Assembly (NCBI GenBank): GCA_016710985.1 | Contig: JADJTX010000059.1 | Coordinates: 15,711-79,710 of the forward strand | Origin: Ignavibacteria bacterium | GTDB taxonomy: Bacteria > Bacteroidota > Ignavibacteria > Tepidaquicellales > Tepidaquicellaceae | Length of the DNA: 64,000 nucleotides | Direction: 5' to 3' | Shown: positions 47,586 to 56,795 of the stretch, one piece after another | Numbering within the stretch: position 1 is the first letter of the stretch | How the letters are laid out: the number at the start of each line of letters is the position of its first letter | Program-made: the position numbers and the translations under genes | Notes under the pieces: generated by a model | Told to the model about the DNA's origin: nothing | The model's database searches: none | Seen by the model: the letters and a program-made list of their open reading frames with translations, nothing else

Positions 47586-49262
47586 CTATCCGCGTCTGTC
47601 TGAATGTCCTGTCATACTTCCGTCACTCAGAAACATTATGGCATCCACTCTTCCAAAATCCGGAATTTCTTTCAAAGAATAACCCATCATTTTCAGATTC
47701 GTTCTTACTGATTCATCACCGAAATCTTTTTCAACCTGAATTTCATCCGGATACCATTGATGATGAAATCTCGGAGCGTCAATCGCCTGATCAAGATCAA
47801 AATTATAATCAATAATATTTAGGATAGTCTGAAGAACCGTTGTAATGATCCTTCCGCCACCCGGAGATCCTACCACTAGAAAGGGTTTATTGTCTTTAAA
47901 AACAAACGACGGAGTCATGGAGCTGAGCATTCTTTTCTCAGGTTGTATTGAATTAGCGTCGTTTCCGACAAGTCCGTATATGTTCGGAACACCCGGCTTA
48001 GAAACAAAATCATCCATTTCATTATTCAGAAAAAATCCCGCCCCGTCTACGACAACTTTATTCCCGAATACATCATTCAAAGTCGTAGTTACAGAAACTA
48101 GATTTCCATCCTTGTCCGCTACGCTGTAATGTGTAGTCTGATCACTTTCCCTGTAATAAGCATCTCCGTGTTTTATATTCAGACTTTTTGAAGCTGAATC
48201 TTCACGATAGTCACGCATTCTGTTGAGTGCATATACTTTTGAAGTAAGAATATCCGCCGGAACACCCACAAAATCCGCGTCCCCCATAAACTCACTTCTG
48301 TCAGCATAAACTCTTCTCATTGCTTCAGTCATTAGCTGTACATTATTAAACTGGCCGTATCCTGACACACCAAGATCATAATTCTCAAGAATGTTAAGCA
48401 GATAAATCAGACTTATTCCGCCGCTGCTTGGAGGACCCATGGAAATTATTTCATAACCTCTGTAAGTGCCTTTCAATACATCCCTCTCCTTAGGTTCGTA
48501 CTTTAAAAGATCATCATATGAAATAATTCCGTTTGAATTATTCATGTCACTGACAATCAAATCCGCAACCTCGCCTTTATAAAAACCATCCCGGCCATAA
48601 TCCCGGATTACTCTCAAAGTTTTGGCAAGATCTTTTTGCACCAGTCTTACCCCTTCACGGAAATTCCCTCCGAAGATTTTCATTGTTCCGGGAAAATTAG
48701 AAAACTCTTTCTGATTCTGATTTAATAAATTTGCAAAGATGTCATTAATAAAAAATCCGGTGTCCGCAATGTTTATCGCATAGCTCATGACATCATCCCG
48801 GTTCATAGTGCCATATTTTTCCAGGGCATAAAGCATTCCTGCAACAGAACCCGGTACACCCGCTGCAAGATTTCCCAAAGTACTTAAATTCGGAATTACT
48901 TCACCTTTCGTATCCAAATACATGTCTCTTTCAGAAAGCAATGGCGCTTTTTCACGATAGTCTATAGAAGTATTTGAACCGTCGTTCAAGTGTATGAGCA
49001 TAAAACCTCCACCACCTATGTTTCCTGCCTGAGGGTAAACTACGGCAAGAGCGAATCCTACCCCTACAGCCGCATCAATTGCATTACCGCCTTTTTTCAA
49101 AATATCGATGCCGACCTGAGAAGCTAATTCCTGTGAAGAGCTCACAACTCCGTTTCTGAAACCTCCGGTTTGAGCATATAATGTTGAAGTAAATAAAACA
49201 AATATTAAAATTTTGATTTTCAACTTTACTTTATTTGAAATTTGAAATCTGAAATTTATCAT
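47586..49262 (-). CDS. ggt: Gamma-glutamyltransferase
   Basis: 558 residues. Signal peptide near residues 14-31 (LKIKILIFVLFTSTLYAQ). GVVSSSQELASQVGIDILKK and GNAIDAAVGVGFALAVVYPQ are the large-subunit start, DYREKAPLLSERDMY binds the glutamate, and QTTHYSVADKDGNLVSVTTT is the autocleavage site with the catalytic threonine. GSPGGGRIITTVLQTI is the small-subunit oxyanion region. It cleaves glutathione-type gamma-glutamyl bonds in the periplasm. The C-terminus SDRRG is short; one base near 47588 would extend it to GIGGALVINF with a stop at 47560-47562. The start overlaps the nadE stop by four bases (ATGA). Confidence 0.95.
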   Translation of the reverse strand: MINFRFQISNKVKLKIKILIFVLFTSTLYAQTGGFRNGVVSSSQELASQVGIDILKKGGNAIDAAVGVGFALAVVYPQAGNIGGGGFMLIHLNDGSNTSIDYREKAPLLSERDMYLDTKGEVIPNLSTLGNLAAGVPGSVAGMLYALEKYGTMNRDDVMSYAINIADTGFFINDIFANLLNQNQKEFSNFPGTMKIFGGNFREGVRLVQKDLAKTLRVIRDYGRDGFYKGEVADLIVSDMNNSNGIISYDDLLKYEPKERDVLKGTYRGYEIISMGPPSSGGISLIYLLNILENYDLGVSGYGQFNNVQLMTEAMRRVYADRSEFMGDADFVGVPADILTSKVYALNRMRDYREDSASKSLNIKHGDAYYRESDQTTHYSVADKDGNLVSVTTTLNDVFGNKVVVDGAGFFLNNEMDDFVSKPGVPNIYGLVGNDANSIQPEKRMLSSMTPSFVFKDNKPFLVVGSPGGGRIITTVLQTILNIIDYNFDLDQAIDAPRFHHQWYPDEIQVEKDFGDESVRTNLKMMGYSLKEIPDFGRVDAIMFLSDGSMTGHSDRRG

Positions 49263-50073
49263 GTATTCCAGTCCCGGTTATATCTGAAATCAATATTGAC
49301 AGTCCGGTTGGCAATTTTAGCAATTAAAGGAGGTAGGCGTTTAAATTGACTTCTGATAATTAATGAATTTACTCTTTGCATGAATTTATTATCATATCCC
49401 AGGTCTTTTAATTCATCATCGGACATTCTCTCTTCCACTTTATGCTGCAAATATTCATCAACTTTTTTGTATGTGAATCCAAGTTCATCTTCATCGGTCT
49501 GACCTTTCCACAGATCAGCAGAAGGTTTTTTTGATACTATATTATCAGGAACTCCAAGATGACCCGCAAGACTCCATAATTGTGTTTTATATAAATCTCC
49601 GATCGGGTTAATTGCAGATGCAGAATCTCCGAAGATTGTTGAATAGCCTAAAAGGATCTCTGTTTTATTACTTGTCCCGATGACCAATGCGTTCTGCGCA
49701 GCAGATTCATCATACAGTAAAACCATTCTGACTCTTGCCATGATATTTCCTTTTCGGACATTAGAAATTTCCGTGTCTTTAATGTCCCTTACAAAAGAAT
49801 CCACTATACGGATATATCGATTTTTATATTTAACTTTTAAATTTTTACTATTTTCATCGCATCTGTCAAACTCTCCGGGCTGCTTGTTTTGTAAGGCATA
49901 AGTAAACAGGTTACATTTTCATTACCTAATGCTTTTACTGAAAGATGAGTTGAAACCGCTGAATCGATTCCGCCAGATAAACCGATTACTGCTTTTGTGA
50001 TTCCAATCCTGTACATTTCATTCCGTATGAACTCAACCAGAATTTTTTCGACATACTGATTTAGTAATTCCAT
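49259..50073 (-). CDS. nadE: NAD+ synthase, ammonia-dependent type, frameshifted
   Basis: About 271 residues. The ATG at 50071-50073 starts MELLNQYVEKILVEFIRN, with AVIGLSGGIDSAVSTHL as the pyrophosphate loop (SGGxDS). The frame stops at 49837; one A added to the run at 49842-49846 continues to VRKGNIMARVRMVLLYDE, LVIGTSNKTEILLGYSTIFG and KPSADLWKGQTDEDELGF. It joins ammonia to nicotinic acid adenine dinucleotide, the last step to NAD. No glutaminase domain is present. It overlaps ggt downstream, although the two have no obvious functional link. Confidence 0.92.
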
Positions 50074-50094
50074 ATAATTTCCTGTTTGAAGTAA

Positions 50095-50131
50095 TAAAAA
50101 AGCCGACCATTAAATAAATAACGGATCGGCT
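50095..50131 (-). terminator. Rho-independent terminator, minus strand
   Basis: Stem AGCCGA(TCC) pairing with (GG/GT)TCGGCT across 50101-50131, with a T-tract on the minus strand at 50100-50095. It follows the 82-residue gene and would limit read-through into nadE. Confidence 0.7.
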
Positions 50132-50154
50132 GATATTAATAGAATATGCAATTA

Positions 50155-50403
50155 TTATTTGGAAACTTGATAAACTATTTTTCTTATTGTATCAAACTGC
50201 AAATAAGGGAATAATTCCTGAATTTTGTCGATTGCTTCACCCGCACTCATTTCTCTTCGCATCTCTTTATACATCTGCCTTATTTTATAATCTCTTATGG
50301 CCTTTTCATCAAGGAGTTTATATTTCTTTAAAGTATTATAAACATTATCATCTATAAGCTCACTTAGTGGATTGTCACTTTTTGATTTTACTGCTGGTTT
50401 CAA
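50155..50403 (-). CDS. Small conserved-looking protein of unknown function
   Basis: 82 residues from a TTG at 50401-50403 with an AAGGAG Shine-Dalgarno at 50413-50418, 9 bases upstream, the clearest ribosome site in the window. The protein is highly charged and helical. The C-terminal half (MSAGEAIDKIQELFPYLQF then DTIRKIVYQVSK) has the look of a helix-turn-helix, with a glycine at the turn. No known family was recognised. It is its own transcription unit, ended by the terminator at 50095-50131 and sharing a 249-base divergent region with dsbD. A small DNA-binding regulator is possible, but this is only a guess from shape. Confidence 0.65.
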   Translation of the reverse strand: MKPAVKSKSDNPLSELIDDNVYNTLKKYKLLDEKAIRDYKIRQMYKEMRREMSAGEAIDKIQELFPYLQFDTIRKIVYQVSK

Positions 50404-50652
50404 TTTTTAATTCTCCTTATTTAAATTAATTTTTAAAAACATTCAAATTTTGCGTTAAAATGCACTTTTTACTTATCTCTTGAATAATTACTTATACAAA
50501 AATACACTAAATTGTATTGAAAAGTCAAGATTAGGTTTGAAAAATCAACAGAAACTAATATTTTTAGTAGCTTATATTTTTAAATTATGTTATATTGTTC
50601 TGTCTTCTTTACAACTTTTACATAACAATTAATAGTTCCTACATTATATAAA

Positions 50653-52494
50653 ATGTCCTTTAAATTAGTTAAACTGATCTTTGTCTTTTTGTTCTTTATT
50701 TATATTGCTAAAGTATTTTCACAGGACCCCGGCTATGTAAAACTCACAACATATTCTAGCAAAGAGAAATATTCTTCGAAAGACACTGTTAAAATTGCTT
50801 TAAAAATTTCCATTAAGGAAAAATATCATATAAATTCCTATAAAGTTGATGATCCGACACTTATCAAAACTTCAGTTACGGGTGCTTCCGATAAATTTAA
50901 ATTTCTAAATACTTTCTTTCCGGAAGATGAAAAGCTAAAATTTGAATTCAGTGAAAATGAAATAAATGTGTATGAAGGTGAAATTATTGCTGCGCTGACT
51001 TTTTTGCCTGCTTCGGATCTAGTCAATGGAAAATATGACTTACCTTTAAAGTTTAATTACCAGGCTTGTGACGACAAGGTCTGCTATTCTCCAAAAACTA
51101 TAAATGAAACTATTTCCGTTCAGATAGATAATGATAATCCGTCCAAATCCTTATCAAATATAGAAATATTCAAAAATATTGATTTTTCAAAGCCTACAGC
51201 AACTTCAGAAAATTCTGCTGAATCAAAAACTACTTTAACTGAAAATCAGAGAACGGAATCGCCGGATTCCGAGGAAGATCAGATATCAAACCTCATAGAA
51301 GAAAAAGGCTGGGCTGCAGCGCTTATATTTATTTTTCTGGGAGGGTTAGCTTTAAATCTGACTCCCTGTGTCTATCCTCTCATCCCTATAACCGTGAGCT
51401 ATTTCGGAGCACAGGGAAGCGGCAGTAAATCACAAAGCATCCTGATGGGTATATTTTATGCCCTTGGGATGTCAGTTACTTATTCTGTCCTTGGAGTATT
51501 CGCTGCTTTGACCGGAAGTCTGCTCGGAACAGCGCTGCAAAATCCTATTGTTATTATTTTCATAGCATTAATTATGTTTGCTCTCGGAACAAGCATGTTC
51601 GGGCTGTTTGAAATAAAGATCCCACAGAGTCTGGCATTAATAGGAAATAAGAACAGGTCAGGGTATTTCGGATCATTGCTCATGGGTTTGACAGTTGGGT
51701 TTATAGCTGCTCCCTGTATCGGACCATTTGTTTTAAGTTTGCTTGTATTTGTCGGTAAACTCGGAAATCCATTTACCGGATTTTTATTGTTTTTTGTCCT
51801 TTCAATGGGATTAGGGCTGCCATATATATTCCTTTCAGCATCTTCAAGTTCAATAAGCAAATTACCCCGGTCCGGTGAATGGATGGAAGGAGTTAAGATA
51901 ATTTTCGGGTTGATATTATTCGGAATGGCACTTAATACTCTTGAACCCCTGATTCCAAAAGATGTTTTTAAAATAATTTTCCCGCTATATATAATATTAT
52001 CCGGAGCATATTTAATTTTGCTCGACCGGAAAGGTTTAACTTCAGTTGTCTATTCAAAAATAAAATATTTAATAGCTATAACTGCAATTGTTTTCGGAAC
52101 TTGGATGTTAAAGCCCGCAGACACACTTGATACAGTTAACTGGAAAATGTTATCTTCCGTTGAATCCATTGACAACAGCATTAAATCCGAAAACAAACCC
52201 GTTATGATTGACTTTTACGCTGACTGGTGTGCACAGTGCAAAGAGCTTGATGAATACACATATACTGATCCCGGAATCATCGAACTATCTAAATCCTTTA
52301 ACACAATTAAAGTCGATCTGACAAAGGAAAACGAAGACATTACAAATAAATTTAACATTAAAGGTCTGCCGGTTGTAGTATTTCTAAGTCCGGGTGGTGA
52401 AGAATACAAGGACCTGAGGGTCACGGGTTTTTTAAAACCGGAAGAATTTAAGAAAAAGATTAATTCACTTCAAAAATATATTTCACAAAAATGA
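50653..52494 (+). CDS. dsbD: Thiol:disulfide interchange protein DsbD
   Basis: 613 residues with three parts. After the signal peptide comes the periplasmic alpha domain (about 25-170) with its cysteine pair in NYQACDDKVCYSPKT. Eight membrane helices follow, with LNLTPCVYPLIPITVSYFG and FIAAPCIGPFVLSLLVFVG each bearing a redox cysteine. The C-terminal thioredoxin domain has DFYADWCAQCKELDEYTY (CxxC). DsbD carries electrons from cytoplasmic thioredoxin to periplasmic reductants. A Glu/Ser-rich linker (residues 180-205) joins domains one and two. The divergent gap upstream (50404-50652) has no clear promoter match. Its stop overlaps the next gene's start by four bases (ATGA). Confidence 0.95.
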   Translation: MSFKLVKLIFVFLFFIYIAKVFSQDPGYVKLTTYSSKEKYSSKDTVKIALKISIKEKYHINSYKVDDPTLIKTSVTGASDKFKFLNTFFPEDEKLKFEFSENEINVYEGEIIAALTFLPASDLVNGKYDLPLKFNYQACDDKVCYSPKTINETISVQIDNDNPSKSLSNIEIFKNIDFSKPTATSENSAESKTTLTENQRTESPDSEEDQISNLIEEKGWAAALIFIFLGGLALNLTPCVYPLIPITVSYFGAQGSGSKSQSILMGIFYALGMSVTYSVLGVFAALTGSLLGTALQNPIVIIFIALIMFALGTSMFGLFEIKIPQSLALIGNKNRSGYFGSLLMGLTVGFIAAPCIGPFVLSLLVFVGKLGNPFTGFLLFFVLSMGLGLPYIFLSASSSSISKLPRSGEWMEGVKIIFGLILFGMALNTLEPLIPKDVFKIIFPLYIILSGAYLILLDRKGLTSVVYSKIKYLIAITAIVFGTWMLKPADTLDTVNWKMLSSVESIDNSIKSENKPVMIDFYADWCAQCKELDEYTYTDPGIIELSKSFNTIKVDLTKENEDITNKFNIKGLPVVVFLSPGGEEYKDLRVTGFLKPEEFKKKINSLQKYISQK

Positions 52495-53246
52495 CATTTA
52501 AAATTGCTGTAACAATAATTTCTTCCCTGATAATATTTGCAAATGCTTACTCTCAAAATATAAACCATTCAAAAAATGGAAATGAGGTTCTTGAGTTAAA
52601 GACGAAACTGTTAAACTCAAAAACTTTTGAGAAGAGTCCTGAAATAAATACTTCGGTTGCCGATTCAAAGAAATCTCCGGGTCTTGCACTTTTATTCTCT
52701 TTGATTTTACCCGGTTCAGGTCATTTTTATTTAAACAGAATGGATGTAGGTAAATATTTCTTTGGAACCGATGTTGCAGGATGGCTTGGTTACGCTACAG
52801 TGAGCGTCTATGGAGATGATGTTATGGATGATGCTAAGACATTTTCAAATGAGCACGCAGCGGTGCAGGATGTAAACAATAAAGATGACGATTATTTTTC
52901 AAATGTTGGCAATTACGCAAACATATATGAATATAACAATTATCAGCTGACCATCGGAGCTTATACAAGCTTATACAATGTAGATCAGAATTACTGGAAC
53001 TGGGATAATGGTAATAATCAGAACATTTTTGAAGCACAGAGAAAAAGCAGTGAAAGGATTTACAATAACCGGATTATTTTCGGAAGCATATTGATTGCTA
53101 ACAGAATTGTTGCCGGGATAAGCGCATACCTTATAGCGAAGAACGATCCGAAAAAGGTCTCATCTTTAAATATTGAGCCTGAGTTATTGTATAAAAAAGA
53201 TTTATCTTTTGACGGTGTAAAAGTAAATCTTACAAGGAATTTTTAA
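52491..53246 (+). CDS. DUF5683-like exported protein, copy 1
   Basis: 251 residues. Signal peptide MTFKIAVTIISSLIIFANAY. LALLFSLILPGSGHFYLNRM near residue 70 is the PGxGxxY signature of DUF5683/TM2-like membrane proteins, followed by a short helix (FFGTDVAGWLGYATVSVYG) and a second near residue 205 (IFGSILIANRIVAGISAYLI). The middle is rich in Asn and Tyr (NYWNWDNGNNQNIF). The function is unknown. It overlaps dsbD by four bases and is followed by truA. A paralogue lies just after truA at 53992-54855. Confidence 0.75.
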   Translation: MTFKIAVTIISSLIIFANAYSQNINHSKNGNEVLELKTKLLNSKTFEKSPEINTSVADSKKSPGLALLFSLILPGSGHFYLNRMDVGKYFFGTDVAGWLGYATVSVYGDDVMDDAKTFSNEHAAVQDVNNKDDDYFSNVGNYANIYEYNNYQLTIGAYTSLYNVDQNYWNWDNGNNQNIFEAQRKSSERIYNNRIIFGSILIANRIVAGISAYLIAKNDPKKVSSLNIEPELLYKKDLSFDGVKVNLTRNF

Positions 53247-53255
53247 TTATCTCCG

Positions 53256-53990
53256 TTGTATAACTATAAAATAATAGTAGAGTATGACGGTAAAGATTTT
53301 AAAGGATGGCAAAAGCAAAAGTATACTAAAGATACTATACAGGAGCAGATAGAATCTTCCGTCGAAAAGATCTTAAAAGAAAAAATAAAATTAACCGGAG
53401 CAGGCAGGACGGATACCGGAGTTAATGCTTACAATCAGGTTGCCAATTTTAATTTCAAAAATAAGTTAAATCTGAATAAATTCAGGTATTCTTTAAACTC
53501 AGTACTGCCGGCTTCAATAACAGTCAGGAAGATCAGCTTGGTTTCTCCCGGGTTTCATTCGAGATTCTCGGCAAAGAAGAGAGAATATTTGTATAAAATT
53601 ACTTTGGAAAAGAAGTCGATTAACAGAGACGGTTATTATAAAATAGGTTACGATCTGGATTTTAGTAAGATTGATGAGTTCATTAAATTTATCTCAGATC
53701 AGTTAATATTCAAATCTTTTTGCAAGAACAAGGAAGATAAAAAAGATTTCTTCTGTTTAATTTATGATTTCAGATATAAATTCATAAAATCAAGAAATGA
53801 GATAATATTTTCAATTACTGCAAACAGATTTTTGCATTCAATGGTAAGAGCAATCATAGGATGTTCATTGGAAATAGGAAGAGGAAAATTAACTTTAAAA
53901 CAAATTCAGGAAAAAGTAAACAAAGGAGAAAAAATAGGAGCACATTATTTACCGGGTAACGCATTATTTTTAAACAAAATCCATTATTAA
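53256..53990 (+). CDS. truA: tRNA pseudouridine synthase A
   Basis: 244 residues. YNYKIIVEYDGKDFKGWQKQ opens the protein, and LTGAGRTDTGVNAYNQVANF contains the catalytic aspartate (GRTDxGV). REYLYKI and FLHSMVRAIIGCSLEIGRGK are the later conserved strands, and GAHYLPGNALFL the end. It converts uridines 38-40 of the tRNA anticodon arm to pseudouridine. TTG start, with no alternative ATG. It sits between two DUF5683-like genes, one base before the second, in what looks like one operon with dsbD. Confidence 0.94.
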   Translation: MYNYKIIVEYDGKDFKGWQKQKYTKDTIQEQIESSVEKILKEKIKLTGAGRTDTGVNAYNQVANFNFKNKLNLNKFRYSLNSVLPASITVRKISLVSPGFHSRFSAKKREYLYKITLEKKSINRDGYYKIGYDLDFSKIDEFIKFISDQLIFKSFCKNKEDKKDFFCLIYDFRYKFIKSRNEIIFSITANRFLHSMVRAIIGCSLEIGRGKLTLKQIQEKVNKGEKIGAHYLPGNALFLNKIHY

Positions 53991-53991
53991 A

Positions 53992-54855
53992 ATGAAAAAC
54001 GTAAAACTTATTCTTGCTCTTTTATTTATCTCATCAGTATTCAACATATCTTCTGCTCAGACGTCATCCAATTATCGTAAATTAGAATTAAGCAATAAGC
54101 TTCTGTCTCAGGATTCTAAAATTAATCTGGAAGACAAATACAATAAATCCATACAGTCTAAGCCTAATGAAAAATCTCCGTATTTAGGTGCTTTATTCTC
54201 CGGGCTGATTCCCGGAACAGGGGAGTTCTATGCGAAGAGATATCTTAAAGGCGCGATTTTTCTTGCTGTTGAAGCCGGGCTGTGGATAGCCTATGCAAAT
54301 TATGAAAATCAGGGCGATGATCAGACAGATGAGTATCAGAGTTATGCGAATTCACACTGGGATGTATATAAGTATGCTGACTGGCTTAAGAGAGAAAATT
54401 TTTCAGGATCAGACGGTATTATTTTAACATCTGACAAAGAAACATTGAGAAGACAAATTAATGTTTGTGAAGCACAAAACTTCTCACATCAGCTTCCGCC
54501 ATACGGTGCTCAGCAGTATTATGAATTGATCGGTAAGTACCAGAACTTTGTTACCGGCTGGGCTGATGCAGATTTTGATGTTGTAAACAGGAATAACTAC
54601 GGTACATATAAAACTCAGATGTTTAATGACTATTCATATAACAGGCAGGAAGCAAATAGCTATTATGACAAAGCAACTACTTCACTTACTTTAGTTGTAC
54701 TAAATCACATTTTAAGCGCTGCAGACGGTGCATGGAGTGTCTCAATGTTTAATAAAGACCTTAAAGTAAAAACAAGCGTTCATATGGAAAATAAATATTC
54801 TTCAATAGGTGAGAAAAAAATGGTCCCTGTTGCAAATTTAAACATTACATTCTGA
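53992..54855 (+). CDS. DUF5683-like exported protein, copy 2
   Basis: 287 residues. Signal peptide VKLILALLFISSVFNISSAQ. YLGALFSGLIPGTGEFYAKR is the same PGxGxxY signature as in the gene at 52491, with the following helix (AIFLAVEAGLWIAYANYEN). Later regions are rich in Tyr, Asn and Gln (DDQTDEYQSYANSHWDVY). A C-terminal hydrophobic stretch is near residue 240. Copies 1 and 2 are only loosely similar beyond this core. The function is unknown. A strong terminator follows, shared with the convergent ispE gene. Confidence 0.75.
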   Translation: MKNVKLILALLFISSVFNISSAQTSSNYRKLELSNKLLSQDSKINLEDKYNKSIQSKPNEKSPYLGALFSGLIPGTGEFYAKRYLKGAIFLAVEAGLWIAYANYENQGDDQTDEYQSYANSHWDVYKYADWLKRENFSGSDGIILTSDKETLRRQINVCEAQNFSHQLPPYGAQQYYELIGKYQNFVTGWADADFDVVNRNNYGTYKTQMFNDYSYNRQEANSYYDKATTSLTLVVLNHILSAADGAWSVSMFNKDLKVKTSVHMENKYSSIGEKKMVPVANLNITF

Positions 54856-54902
54856 TTTAATCTGAAACAAATGTAAAGTATTTTTCCCGATATAATATTC
54901 AC

Positions 54903-54931
54903 GGCACTTTTCAAAGTGCCTTTTTATTTTT
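54903..54931 (+). terminator. Convergent terminator between the DUF5683 gene and ispE
   Basis: An 8-bp stem (GGCACTTT at 54903-54910 with AAAGTGCC at 54913-54920) and a T-rich tail through 54931. The restored ispE stop codon is within this hairpin on the opposite strand. Confidence 0.82.
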
Positions 54932-55721
54932 ATCAAATAATCCAAACATTGTAGCTCCGGTCCCGCTCATTGATGAATACACTGCTCCCATTTCCGGTAA
55001 CTCTTCTTTTATTTTCTTTAATTCATTATTTTTTAAAAACAATATCTTCAAAGTCATTTACAAGCACAGAAAGATTGTCAGATTCAACATTTCTGACCTT
55101 ATTTAAAACCGGTTCTTTGGAGAAATTCTTTTTAAAATTTAATTTTTCAAAAGCCCATTTAGTAGAAACATGCAGGTTTGGATTAACGATTAGGATATCA
55201 TAGTCAATTTTAAAATCCCTTAGCAAAATCATTTTCTCTCCGCGTCCGGCCGCATAACAGGGTTTTAAAGACAGAAAAAATGGAACATCGCTGCCAATGG
55301 ACAGAGCCAGATTCAGGATTTTCTCCCGGTTGGATTCAATATCAATATTTAAATATTTGATCAGAAACTTTACTACTGTGGCTGCATTGGAGCTGCCCCC
55401 TCCTAATCCACCTCCTACAGGAATGTGTTTATTCAGATACAGGCTAAGTTTAAAACATTCTCTTATCTTGAATTCTTTAAAAAAATATTCCACAGCCTTA
55501 TAACAAAGATTATCTTTAGACAGCGGTATAAAGGGCTTATTGGACTTCAGGACTACGGAATTATAATCCGTTTCAGATTTCTGAATATCAATGTGTATTT
55601 CGTCGTGGAGCCTGATAGGGTAGAAAATTGTCTCAAGGTTATGATAGCCATCCTCTCGTTTATTTAAAATTCTGAGACCGAAATTTATCTTAGCGTAGGA
55701 ATTTATATTTGAGGAAAACAT
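54911..55721 (-). CDS. ispE: 4-(cytidine 5'-diphospho)-2-C-methyl-D-erythritol kinase, frameshifted near the 3' end
   Basis: About 270 residues. It phosphorylates CDP-methylerythritol in the MEP route to isoprenoids. SSNINSYAKINFGLRILNKR begins the protein and VGGGLGGGSSNAATVVKFL is the GHMP ATP-binding motif. The uninterrupted frame stops at 55026. One A added to the run at 55029-55034 restores FKKNNELKKIKEELPEMGAV and SSMSGTGATMFGLFDK, the C-terminal GHMP motif, with a stop at 54911-54913. The restored length is normal for IspE. Convergent with the gene ending at 54855. Confidence 0.9.
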
Positions 55722-55781
55722 TTACCTAATAAATTAAAAAATTTTATTAAGATAAATATTCTAAAACTTAAATGTTAATAT

Positions 55782-56789
55782 TTAATATGCCCATTTCAAA
55801 AGAATTGAGCCCCAGGTATATCCGGCACCGAAGCTTGATAAGATCAGATTATCACCTTTCCTGATTTTACCATTTTGCCAGTATTCTGAAATACAGGTTG
55901 GTATTGTTGCTGAAGTTGTGTTACCGTATTTGTAAATGTTTACCATTACTTTATCCATTGAAAGCCCCATTCGTTCAGCACATGCAGTAATAATTCTGTA
56001 GTTTGCCTGATGAGGTACTAAATACGAAATGTCATCCGGTTTCAATTTGTTTTTACGCATGATCTCATAAGAAACATCTGCCATTCCTTTCACAGCTTCT
56101 TTAAAAACAGTTTTGCCGTCCTGATAAACGAAATGCATCCGTTTATCAACAGTTTCATGAGAAGCAGGATTTAAACTCCCTCCTCCAAGCTGATGAAGAT
56201 ACTTTCCGCCTTCACCGTCTATTTTCATGATGGCATCCAATATCCCGTAACTCTTATCTTCCGTAGGTTCAAGTAATACAGCTCCTGCCGCATCACCAAA
56301 CAGCAGACAGGTATTTCTGTCTTCCATATTTGTAATAGCTGACATTTTATCAGCTCCCACTACAATTACTTTTTTGTGTGAACCGGATTGAATGAATTGC
56401 ACGGCTGTAGTCAATGAGAATATGAATCCTGAGCAAGCCGCAAGAAGGTCAAAACCCCAGGCGTTTTTTGCTCCCATTGCTTTCTGAATTACACATGCTG
56501 TAGAGGGGTAAATCATATCAGGTGTTACTGTGGCTACAATGATAAGGTCAATTTCATCTATCCCTATTTTTCGGTTTTGCAGTAATTGTTCGATTGCTTT
56601 TATTGCCATGAAGGAAGTCGGAAGGTCCTTATCTAATCTTCTCCTTTCCTGTATTCCAGTTCTTGATCTTATCCATTCGTCATTGGTATCCAAATATTCT
56701 TCAAAAAACTTATTATCAATGACTCTGTCGGGTACATAGTGCCCGACAGAGGTTATCATTGCGTTAAAAGGACCTTTATTAAGAAGCAT
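55782..56789 (-). CDS. fabH: Beta-ketoacyl-ACP synthase III
   Basis: 335 residues. ITSVGHYVPDRVIDN opens the protein, NDEWIRSRTGIQERR follows, and LLAACSGFIFSLTTAVQF carries the catalytic cysteine. VPHQANYRIITACAERM supplies the histidine and KYGNTTSATIPTCISEY the asparagine of the Cys-His-Asn triad. GAGYTWGSILLKW is the C-terminal end. It starts fatty-acid synthesis by condensing acetyl- or other acyl-CoA with malonyl-ACP. A role in a secondary pathway is possible. It is six bases downstream of clpC and probably shares its transcript. Confidence 0.94.
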   Translation of the reverse strand: MLLNKGPFNAMITSVGHYVPDRVIDNKFFEEYLDTNDEWIRSRTGIQERRRLDKDLPTSFMAIKAIEQLLQNRKIGIDEIDLIIVATVTPDMIYPSTACVIQKAMGAKNAWGFDLLAACSGFIFSLTTAVQFIQSGSHKKVIVVGADKMSAITNMEDRNTCLLFGDAAGAVLLEPTEDKSYGILDAIMKIDGEGGKYLHQLGGGSLNPASHETVDKRMHFVYQDGKTVFKEAVKGMADVSYEIMRKNKLKPDDISYLVPHQANYRIITACAERMGLSMDKVMVNIYKYGNTTSATIPTCISEYWQNGKIRKGDNLILSSFGAGYTWGSILLKWAY

Positions 56790-56795
56790 TTTTAT

